Assembly (NCBI GenBank): GCA_016928495.1
Contig: JAFGKQ010000315.1
Coordinates: 1 to 8,707, forward strand
Length of the DNA stretch: 8,707 nucleotides
Reading direction: 5' to 3'
Source: Candidatus Fermentibacterales bacterium
Lineage (GTDB): Bacteria > Fermentibacterota > Fermentibacteria > Fermentibacterales > JAFGKQ01
The position numbers were made by a program, and so were the translations under genes. Numbering within the stretch: the first letter of the stretch is position 1; each line of letters opens with the position of its first letter. The notes under the pieces are model-generated. The model did no database searches. It was not told the DNA's origin and saw nothing but the letters and a program-made list of their open reading frames with translations. Shown piece by piece: positions 1-4,996 of the stretch.

Positions 1-1
1 T

Positions 2-442
2 GTGTTCGCCCTGGTGAACTCCTACCGGCGGGACCATGGACTGGAGGAGCTCCGCTGGGAGGAGTCCCTGGCGGTGGTGTGCAGGCTCCATTGCAGGAGA
101 ATGGCCGAGAGCGAGTCCTATCTGGGACACGCCGGCATAGACTTCAGAGGTGCCCTGGCCGGAGCCATAGTCGACTGCATCGTGTACAGGGAGAACGTCG
201 GGATGACCCTCAACGTGGACCACCCGGCGCAGGGCGTGGTGATGTCCTGGCTGGAGAGCGGCTCGCACAGGCGCAACATCGAGAGTGATGCAACACTCAG
301 CGGAGTCGGCGTGTCCATCGGCGAGAGCGGGGCCTGCTTCTTCGTGCAGATCTTCGTGAAGGACCTGACCTACATTCCGGGCGAGGACCGGACCATCTAT
401 CCAGAGCCGAGCATAGAGCGCTATGTCGAGCCCCGGCCCTAG
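2..442 (+). CDS. CAP/SCP (PR-1-like, YkwD-type) domain protein, 5' end cut by the window edge
   Basis: This is the C-terminal 146 residues of a CAP-superfamily protein; the reading frame is open to the left edge. It opens with the CAP first helix (ALVNSYRRDHGLEELRW, residues 3-19), followed by the helix with RRMAES. The polar residues lining the CAP cleft can be placed at H43 (GHAG), E64 (RENVG) and H89 (SGSHRRNI). The last strand is GVGVSI...CFFVQIFVK. Because the CAP fold starts almost at residue 1, the GTG at position 2 is probably internal and the real start, probably with a signal peptide or other N-terminal region, lies outside. Bacterial CAP proteins are usually exported; their biochemical activity is mostly unknown, so only the family is called. 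The tail after the domain (DRTIYPEPSIERYVEPRP) is short and proline-rich. The stop overlaps that of the convergent DUF1648 gene. Confidence 0.85.
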   Translation: MFALVNSYRRDHGLEELRWEESLAVVCRLHCRRMAESESYLGHAGIDFRGALAGAIVDCIVYRENVGMTLNVDHPAQGVVMSWLESGSHRRNIESDATLSGVGVSIGESGACFFVQIFVKDLTYIPGEDRTIYPEPSIERYVEPRP

Positions 443-450
443 GGCCGGGG
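431..450. terminator. 20-bp perfect palindrome over two convergent stop codons; possible bidirectional terminator
   Basis: The sequence ccccggccctagggccgggg equals its own reverse complement. As RNA from either strand it can fold into an 8-bp all-GC stem with a CUAG loop. The loop holds the TAG stops of both flanking genes (440-442 on plus, 439-441 on minus), and each strand reads Pro-Arg-Pro-stop through it. No T-tract follows on either side, so it is not a canonical intrinsic terminator. It may end or stabilise the transcripts, or it may be only a coding coincidence. Confidence 0.4.
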
Positions 451-1032
451 GAGCTGGTCCGGGGGAGGCTCCCATTCGTCGTCCGCAGCGTATTGCGCCC
501 AGTCCTCCGGACGCCTGTTCCTGTAAGCGCGTACAAGGTATGCCGCCAGCGCCAGGATCACAGCGATTCCCGATGCGGGAAGGAACCAGGCGCCGAGAGC
601 CGGCTGCGCCCCCTCTGCGGATTCGGCCATCACCCAGCCCAGGTAGGCCATGACCAGGGTGGCAACGAGCCTGACCCATGACATCAGGCGGAACGCCAGC
701 TCGTACTGCGCCCGGGCGTTCGCTCTGGTAATGGGCCAGGCGTAATTGAAGATGTGTGGGAACCTCTGGACTACGGTGAGCATGATGTTCATGAGCCATG
801 CCATGGCCGGCATGAGCAGGATGATACCCCTCGAGCCGAAGCCGTCGGGCCTGCCCTGAAGGTCGAAGTGGAGTGCTATCGTCTCCGGCAGGTCCTGCCA
901 GGCTAGCGCTACCCTGAGGGTCACCGCGACGGCTGCTGCCGTGGAGAGCAGGAGCAGGGTCCTGTCGAGGCCCTGCGCCTGCAACACGATCCTCGGTCGG
1001 TCCTTCTTCGAGAGCGGCTCGTTCGGGCCCAT
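439..1032 (-). CDS. DUF1648 (SdpI-like N-terminal) integral membrane protein
   Basis: This is a 197-residue membrane protein with about four hydrophobic segments (near residues 25-44, 69-88, 119-137 and 151-170). The diagnostic stretch lies between the first and second: LPETIALHFDLQGRPDGFGS (residues 48-67) matches the DUF1648 signature (LPxxIxxHFxxxGxPDxxGSK). That domain is found in SdpI immunity proteins and in many uncharacterised membrane proteins. The SdpI C-terminal domain is not evident, so an immunity role is not claimed. The C-terminus is a charged cytosolic tail rich in D, E and P. The ATG at 1032 follows an AGGAAGG Shine-Dalgarno that overlaps the upstream gene's TAG stop, with only 10 bases between the genes. 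It is therefore very likely co-transcribed and translationally coupled with the TSUP exporter. Confidence 0.82.
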   Translation of the reverse strand: MGPNEPLSKKDRPRIVLQAQGLDRTLLLLSTAAAVAVTLRVALAWQDLPETIALHFDLQGRPDGFGSRGIILLMPAMAWLMNIMLTVVQRFPHIFNYAWPITRANARAQYELAFRLMSWVRLVATLVMAYLGWVMAESAEGAQPALGAWFLPASGIAVILALAAYLVRAYRNRRPEDWAQYAADDEWEPPPDQLPRP

Positions 1033-1042
1033 GATGGCCTTC

Positions 1043-1807
1043 CTAGTAGATGCCGGCGAGCCTGCCCGCCATGGCCAGCACCGCCAGCGCGAGCACGGCC
1101 TTGATCCAGACCTCGCCCTTCCTGACGGCGAACGTGGTGCCTAGCCATCCCCCGGTACCGGCTCCAAGGGCCAGGACCAGCGCCGGGAGCCAGGCAATCT
1201 TGCCATCGGCGATGAACACGGCCAGCGAGGGAATCAGGTAGATGCCGGTCACCATTATCTTGACGCAGTTGGTCCGGACGAGGGAGAGACCGCCAACGAT
1301 GTAGAGGGCGAAGATCTGCAGGTAGCCGACTCCGGCCTGTATGAAGCCTCCGTAGAGGCCGATCAGGAAGAAGAGCAGGAGCTGAAGGCGCGGGTGCCCG
1401 ACTCCCGTCTGCGCGCCAGGCTGGTCCGGCGGGCAGCCGGCCTTGCCCTTTCTCCTGACCAGGATGACGATCAGGGCCAGCACCATCACCAGGGAAAGCA
1501 CCACTCTGAACACGGCATCCGGAGTATCTACGGCTACCAGCGATCCCAGCACCGCGCCCGCGATCGCGGTGACGCTCAAGCGGAGGCCCAGCTTCAGGCC
1601 ATCGTGGCCCAGACGGCGGAAGGTCCCCGTCGAGACTCCGCACTGGATGAGGATTGCCAGCCTGTTCGTGCCGTTCGCGACCGCGGTAGGCAGCCCGAGG
1701 AAGATCAGCGCCGGGAGCGTCAGCAGAGAGCCACCCCCTGCCGACACGTTCACGAAACCGGCACCCACCCCGGCGAGGAAGAGCAGCAGGGCCTGGTAGA
1801 GCGTCAT
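1043..1807 (-). CDS. TSUP family (TauE/SafE) membrane transporter, putative sulfite/organosulfonate exporter
   Basis: This is a 254-residue polytopic inner-membrane protein, the usual length for the 4-toluene sulfonate uptake permease (TSUP, TauE/SafE) family. The two internally homologous halves each carry the family glycine-rich motif: GAGFVNVSAGGGSLLTLPAL (residues 15-34), then PTAVANGTNRLAI, in the first; and GLYGGFIQAGVGYLQIFAL (150-168), followed by RTNCVKIMVTGIY, in the second. A basic cytosolic loop (about 117-140) joins the halves. Family members move sulfur-containing or other small organic anions, but the substrate cannot be read from sequence. The ATG at 1807 is chosen because the first membrane helix starts there and a GGAG lies 9 bases upstream. 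The frame stays open to 1999, but that extension lacks hydrophobic or family sequence and runs into the divergent gene. First gene of a two-gene unit with DUF1648. Confidence 0.87.
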   Translation of the reverse strand: MTLYQALLLFLAGVGAGFVNVSAGGGSLLTLPALIFLGLPTAVANGTNRLAILIQCGVSTGTFRRLGHDGLKLGLRLSVTAIAGAVLGSLVAVDTPDAVFRVVLSLVMVLALIVILVRRKGKAGCPPDQPGAQTGVGHPRLQLLLFFLIGLYGGFIQAGVGYLQIFALYIVGGLSLVRTNCVKIMVTGIYLIPSLAVFIADGKIAWLPALVLALGAGTGGWLGTTFAVRKGEVWIKAVLALAVLAMAGRLAGIY

Positions 1808-1827
1808 GGCGGAGATCTCCAGTTCTG

Positions 1828-1880
1828 TTGCCGCTTCGGGCGGCTCAGGGTAGCATAAGCCTGTGGTGACCGGCCCGGAA
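1828..1880. promoter_or_regulatory. candidate divergent promoter region
   Basis: The 95-base gap between two divergent genes (1808-1902) must hold their promoters. On the plus strand, TTGCCG (1828-1833) is 17 bases from TAGCAT (1851-1856). On the minus strand, TATGCT (1857-1852) is preceded 17 bases upstream by TTCCGG (1880-1875). The two -10-like hexamers overlap on opposite strands. Matches to the sigma-70 consensus are only 2-4 of 6, so this is a weak suggestion. A short GC hairpin (gccgc-ttcgg-gcggc, 1830-1844) would lie in the 5' leader of the exporter transcript. Confidence 0.2.
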
Positions 1881-1902
1881 GCCTGAACCGGAGGGGATCC
1901 CT

Positions 1903-2337
1903 GTGTCGCCAGCATTGCCGCTCGCTGCCGGAGGATTGCTGCTGTTCGTGCTCGCTCTCGCCGTGGTAAGGGTTCTCCTGCGCAGGCGCACGGCCGCAAT
2001 GATCGAGAGGTTCGGCGGCAGCGAGATCGTCATGGTTTCTCCCGGCGCGAGCTTCTTCGGCCTGGAGTCCAGGGGAATGGGCCAGGTGAGGGGCAACGGA
2101 GTTCTTCTCCTGACCTCCGGACAGCTCTGTTTTGAGATGCTGCTGCCGAGGAGGGTCTTCACCATCCCTCTCGAGACCGTCACCGGAGTCCAGATAGTGA
2201 AGAGCCATCTCGGCAAGTCCCGGGCCTGTCCTCTCCTCAAGGTCAGCTTCGCCGGGCCCGCAGGGCCGGATTCCGCCGCATGGGCGCTCGGGAACCCGGA
2301 GGAGTGGGTGGGGGCTATCTCAGGACGACTACCCTGA
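1903..2337 (+). CDS. single-pass membrane-anchored small protein, possibly PH/GRAM-like fold
   Basis: I do not recognise a named family. The 144-residue product has one N-terminal membrane helix (about residues 6-26, LPLAAGGLLLFVLALAVVRV) followed by RRR, which predicts a cytosolic C-terminal domain. That domain is rich in short beta-strands: EIVMVSPGASFFGLES, NGVLLLTSGQLCFEMLLP and RVFTIPLETVTGVQIVKSHLGK. This order, an 'LLLT...L.F' strand followed by 'IPL..V..V', resembles bacterial PH-like and GRAM-like domains that sit at membranes; this is inference from pattern only. It ends with a WALGNPEEW segment. The start is GTG at 1903, with GGAGGGG (1890-1896) a few bases upstream. It is divergent from the TSUP gene, and its 3' end overlaps the convergent propeller gene by 23 bases. 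Confidence 0.7.
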   Translation: MSPALPLAAGGLLLFVLALAVVRVLLRRRTAAMIERFGGSEIVMVSPGASFFGLESRGMGQVRGNGVLLLTSGQLCFEMLLPRRVFTIPLETVTGVQIVKSHLGKSRACPLLKVSFAGPAGPDSAAWALGNPEEWVGAISGRLP

Positions 2338-4126
2338 CCGCTGCCCTCAACTCCCCGCAATCTGCCCCGACTATGTAGACACCCGCCGGAAGGCAGGCTC
2401 CGCCGAGAGAGACCGCCGCGTTGTCCTGCCCTTCGGCATACGTCACGTCGGTCCTGTCGATCAGCCTTCCGGCGGCGTCCCATAGTGAGACCGAGACAGG
2501 TTTGCCGATCGCGGGAGCGGTGACCATCACCACCGGGGAGCCCAGGCAGGGATTGGCAAGAGGACTCACGGCCAACTGGCCGAGAACCGCCTCGGAGCTG
2601 GTCTCCACCGCCGTGGGCGAGTCGAGGACACGGAAGTCGTCGGGGGAGACGGCCTCGACAGAGGCGGAGGCGGTGGCGACGACGGCCCGGATCCTGCACT
2701 CGTCGGATGCGACCGGGGAGTCCACGCCCCACTGGTAGTGGCCGTCGTCCGGGGTATCCTCCGCTAGCTGGGTCCAGGGACCGGAAGGCCCGGAGACCGA
2801 GAGGTAGAGGTCGACCGTGGCCTGTCCCTGTCCCGGGGGCACGGCGCTCAGCCACCTGATCTCCCTGACCGCCCCGTTGATGAAGGTCTCGCCGCCGTGC
2901 GGATAGATCACTCTTGCAGAGAGGGCGGATGGCTCGAGCCATGGCGAGTAGACCCTGAGCTGGTTCCTGTCGAACATGCCGCCGGTCTGTTCCCCCTGGA
3001 TGACTATGTCCTCCCTGCCGTCGTGATCGATATCGCCCTCGACGTTCATGGCAGAAGCGTCGCCGGACGCGGGCATCGACCATATCGCGTCCTGCGCCCA
3101 GTTGCCGGCGCCGTCGCCCAGGTAGACCCAGCCCGTGGGATCGTCGTATAGGACCAGGTCGAGCAGCCCGTCTCCGTCGATGTCGCCGAACCTGACCTCG
3201 TCGTAGTAGGCGCCGCCCGGAGGAAGACCTGCCGAGCAGTCGACCCAGGCGCCACCCTCGTAGCGGTAGCAGCGGACTCCGGAGTCGGAGCCCAGGGAGC
3301 AGGCTATGTCGTCCCGCCCGTCGTTGTCGAAGTCGCCCACGTCGATGGCGACTATCGTTCTGTCCGGTATGCCGTCCTGGTCCTGGGTGAAGCCGAAGCT
3401 GCCGTCACCGAAGAACACGTTCGCGTTGGGATACCATCTGGTGCAGGCGAAGTCAGGTATGCCGTCCGAGTCGAAGTCACCCGACTCGATCGTGTAGTTG
3501 GCGTTGCCGCCGTCCAGCGTCCAGACAGGCGACCAGGTCCCGTCCATGTTGTTCTCGTAGACCCTCACCCCGTTGCTGGCCCCGAAGGACTGGCAGACTA
3601 TGTCCAGGTCCCCGTCCAGGTCGAAGTCGGCCAGCTCCGTCGCGAACATGCCCCAGTCCTCGCCGCCGGTGGCCAGGCCGGTGTCCCACGGAGTCCACCC
3701 GTAACCCGTGCCGTCGCCGAGGGCGGCGCCCATCAGCCGGTCCCCGAACGGAGCAGGAGCGTAGTTGTGATGGATGCCCCAGGCGACGTCCGCGATCCCG
3801 TCGAGGTTGATATCACCGACCGCGCAGCCCCCGTAGCCGAACTCGCCCGTCTGATGGACCGTCCACACGCCTTGGCCGTTGCCCAGCCAGACCATGATGC
3901 CGTGCTCGTCCGAGTTGATGTACGGAGACCCGTGGTCCCCCACGGAGACCAGATCGAGGAAGCCGTCGTCGTTGACGTCCGCCACCTCGATCTCGGTGTG
4001 CCCGGCCTCCTTCAGGGGTATCTCCAGGCCGGTGGATCTGGAGATCAGCGTGACTGCGCCGGAGAGCCCCGTGCAGATGACCAGAACCGACATGGCACCC
4101 AGGATCGCGCTTCGGCTGGTTCCCAT
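2315..4126 (-). CDS. secreted FG-GAP/VCBS seven-repeat beta-propeller protein with Ig-like and sorting-type C-terminal domains
   Basis: The 603-residue product starts with a signal peptide (hydrophobic about 8-22, likely cleavage after LSGA near 24). Seven calcium-binding FG-GAP-type loops (DxDxDGxxD) follow at about residues 50, 105, 167, 217, 265, 315 and 365, spaced 48-62 apart, enough for a complete seven-bladed integrin-like propeller. Residues about 405-500 form an Ig-like domain (YPHGGETFINGAVREIRW ... DGHYQWGV). The last about 90 residues (LAVSPLANPC ... VSLWDAAGRLID ... LPAGVYIV) resemble FlgD-Ig or type IX secretion type-A sorting domains, implying export to the cell surface or medium. 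Known relatives often bind surfaces, glycans or proteins; no catalytic motif is seen. The ATG at 4126 is preceded by a strong GGGGAGG about 5 bases away. It stands alone, downstream of the mobile element's left end. No secretion-machinery gene is in the window, so T9SS use is inferred. Confidence 0.85.
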   Translation of the reverse strand: MGTSRSAILGAMSVLVICTGLSGAVTLISRSTGLEIPLKEAGHTEIEVADVNDDGFLDLVSVGDHGSPYINSDEHGIMVWLGNGQGVWTVHQTGEFGYGGCAVGDINLDGIADVAWGIHHNYAPAPFGDRLMGAALGDGTGYGWTPWDTGLATGGEDWGMFATELADFDLDGDLDIVCQSFGASNGVRVYENNMDGTWSPVWTLDGGNANYTIESGDFDSDGIPDFACTRWYPNANVFFGDGSFGFTQDQDGIPDRTIVAIDVGDFDNDGRDDIACSLGSDSGVRCYRYEGGAWVDCSAGLPPGGAYYDEVRFGDIDGDGLLDLVLYDDPTGWVYLGDGAGNWAQDAIWSMPASGDASAMNVEGDIDHDGREDIVIQGEQTGGMFDRNQLRVYSPWLEPSALSARVIYPHGGETFINGAVREIRWLSAVPPGQGQATVDLYLSVSGPSGPWTQLAEDTPDDGHYQWGVDSPVASDECRIRAVVATASASVEAVSPDDFRVLDSPTAVETSSEAVLGQLAVSPLANPCLGSPVVMVTAPAIGKPVSVSLWDAAGRLIDRTDVTYAEGQDNAAVSLGGACLPAGVYIVGADCGELRAAVRVVVLR

Positions 4127-4180
4127 GTTTTCCTCCCCTTCCTCCGGGAATGGGAATCAGCCCTCAGCCTTTGTCAAGAG

Positions 4181-4204
4181 TTATGGGGACACATCACTTA
4201 TCTC
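4181..4204 (+). repeat. left terminal inverted repeat of the transposase element
   Basis: Twenty-four bases beginning ttatggggacacatcactta match the reverse complement of 4973-4996 without mismatch. Read on the minus strand this repeat encodes the last seven residues of the transposase (EISDVSP) and its TAA stop. Outward beyond it, the ATG it contains runs only seven codons (ATG TGT CCC CAT AAC TCT TGA), so this copy does not start a gene. Confidence 0.9.
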
Positions 4205-4861
4205 GCCTCGAGCCCGCGGCCCCGGCTTCCTCCTGGCCAGGCTCCTTCCAGTGAGCTTCTCGGCCATCCTGACGAACCTCTCGTCTCCGAGCGGCCTGCC
4301 GGTTCTCGTGTGCCTGCGGATCAGGCTCTCCTCTTCCTCACCGAGCAACGCACCTCTGACCGCCTCGCGGGCAATCCCGAGATCACTGAGGCTTGCGCCC
4401 ACCAGAGGATCCTCATGACAGAGGCCTGCATAGTAGCGTGCGCTCGACCAGCGGTAGTCGGTGGGCCGTCGGACCAGTCCGGCCCGAACCGGGTTCTGAT
4501 GAGCGTATCGGATAGCACTGACGAGATGGGCGGTTCCGAGGGGTGTCGAGTAGAACCTCCCCTGGAACAGGTAGCCCCTGACCTGCTTTCTCTCGTTGAC
4601 GGTCGCCGTGTACGCCTTGTGGGCGTCGCCGATGCCACGGGCCAGGCTGTCAACAGCTTCCGGGATCACGACGAGATGTACATGGTTGCCCATGAGGCAC
4701 CAGCAGACGTACGAGAGGCCGTGAGCCGCCGCCGCCTTGCGGAGCGACCTGACATAGAAGAGCCTGTCGTCGTCCGAGTCGAAGATGCTCATCGACCTGA
4801 CCCCGCGCTGCGTCACGTGGTGGGGGATCCCGGGGAGCACCACTCGTGCAATCCTTGCCAT
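4181..4861 (-). CDS. REP-associated-type tyrosine (Y1, IS200-like) transposase
   Basis: The 226-residue HUH single-strand DNA transposase has the hallmarks of the Y1_Tnp/RAYT group. These are the N-terminal MARIARVVLPGIPHHVTQRG, the metal-binding HUH motif H60-V-H62 in LMGNHVHLVV, the FQGRF segment (99-103), and the helix IRYAHQNPVRAGL, where Y119 is the probable nucleophile with N123 four residues on. The C-terminal TGRPLGDERFVRMAEKL region of this subgroup is present, so the enzyme looks full-length and intact. Such enzymes cut and rejoin single-stranded DNA at hairpin-containing REP-like ends. The start is placed at the ATG at 4861 because family members begin with MAR...PG...HH. Upstream starts in frame (ATG 4879, TTG 4897) would add 6 or 12 unconserved residues. 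No strong Shine-Dalgarno is seen, which suggests low expression. The last residues and stop lie in the left inverted repeat. Confidence 0.92.
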   Translation of the reverse strand: MARIARVVLPGIPHHVTQRGVRSMSIFDSDDDRLFYVRSLRKAAAAHGLSYVCWCLMGNHVHLVVIPEAVDSLARGIGDAHKAYTATVNERKQVRGYLFQGRFYSTPLGTAHLVSAIRYAHQNPVRAGLVRRPTDYRWSSARYYAGLCHEDPLVGASLSDLGIAREAVRGALLGEEEESLIRRHTRTGRPLGDERFVRMAEKLTGRSLARRKPGPRARGEISDVSP

Positions 4862-4920
4862 AATGACTCTGTTACTCATTCGCGCAGCTGGTTTCAACCC
4901 CCCCCGTGCCAGTATCGTCG

Positions 4921-4952
4921 GAACGGATCAGGCCGGCCTGATCCTACCGTTC
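4921..4952. repeat. bulged palindrome inside the element, candidate transposase recognition hairpin
   Basis: The core 4925-4944 (ggatcaggccggcctgatcc) is a perfect 20-bp palindrome. A better hairpin pairs gaacgg (4921-4926) with ccgttc (4947-4952) and atcaggcc with ggcctgat, leaving a four-base bulge ccta (4943-4946). HUH/Y1 transposases recognise imperfect subterminal hairpins in single strands, and this lies between the transposase start and the right repeat, where such a site would be expected. Recognition is inferred. Confidence 0.5.
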
Positions 4953-4968
4953 TCGGGCAGAACGCTCC

Positions 4969-4973
4969 GGAGG
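4969..4973 (+). promoter_or_regulatory. Shine-Dalgarno for ygiQ, located inside the mobile element
   Basis: GGAGG lies nine bases before ATG 4983 and six before GTG 4980, both good spacings. Its last base is the first base of the right inverted repeat and the rest is just internal to it, so the ribosome binding site belongs to the element. It decides that translation of ygiQ starts at the tandem GTGATG in the repeat. Confidence 0.65.
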
Positions 4974-4996
4974 AGATAAGTGATGTGTCCCCATAA
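4973..4996 (+). repeat. right terminal inverted repeat of the transposase element, containing the ygiQ start codon
   Basis: Twenty-four bases beginning GAGATAAGTGATGTGTCCCC are the exact inverse of the left repeat. The tandem GTG (4980) and ATG (4983) within it begin the ygiQ reading frame, and the in-frame TAA at 4977-4979 blocks any start further upstream. Confidence 0.9.

Larger units (their letters stand above)
4181..4996. mobile_element. compact HUH/Y1 transposase element with 24-bp perfect inverted ends
   Basis: An 816-bp unit is bounded by 24-bp perfect inverted repeats (4181-4204 and 4973-4996) that enclose one REP-associated-type tyrosine transposase gene on the minus strand. A bulged palindrome sits 20 bases inside the right repeat. 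No target duplication is visible: the bases outside the repeats are ...AAGAG on the left and TTGGC on the right. Classical IS200/IS605 elements also make no duplication but lack terminal inverted repeats. The right end is fused to the start of ygiQ and the left end lies 54 bases from the start of the propeller gene. I call the boundaries from the repeats alone. Confidence 0.7.

Noticed and set aside
1808-1999. N-terminal extension of the TSUP exporter to the first in-frame start.
   Set aside because: The extra 64 residues are not hydrophobic or family-like and overlap the divergent gene; ATG 1807 has its own Shine-Dalgarno at the first membrane helix.
2320-2337. tcagg...cctga inverted repeat at the convergent 3' overlap as a terminator.
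   Set aside because: The stem is only 5 bp with an 8-base loop and no T-tract.
1845-3083. 412-codon open frame on the minus strand.
   Set aside because: It overlaps the propeller gene in another frame and is antisense to the 1903-2337 gene. The product is Arg/Gly-rich low-complexity sequence typical of a shadow.
4149-4177. Perfect TTGACA (minus strand, 4177-4172) upstream of the propeller gene as a promoter placed by the element.
   Set aside because: At 17 bases the -10 position reads CCCATT, only two matches to TATAAT, and no better hexamer lies at 16-18 bases. The -35-like site is also outside the inverted repeat.
4950-4980. GATAAG in the right repeat (4975-4980) as an outward -10 promoter element for ygiQ.
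   Set aside because: It has four of six matches but no -35 at a suitable distance, and it lies directly at the start codon, leaving no leader for the Shine-Dalgarno.
3767-4996. 409-codon open frame on the plus strand.
   Set aside because: It is antisense to the propeller gene and the transposase, crosses their intergenic gap and both inverted repeats, and its translation has no recognisable domain. It is a GC-rich shadow frame.
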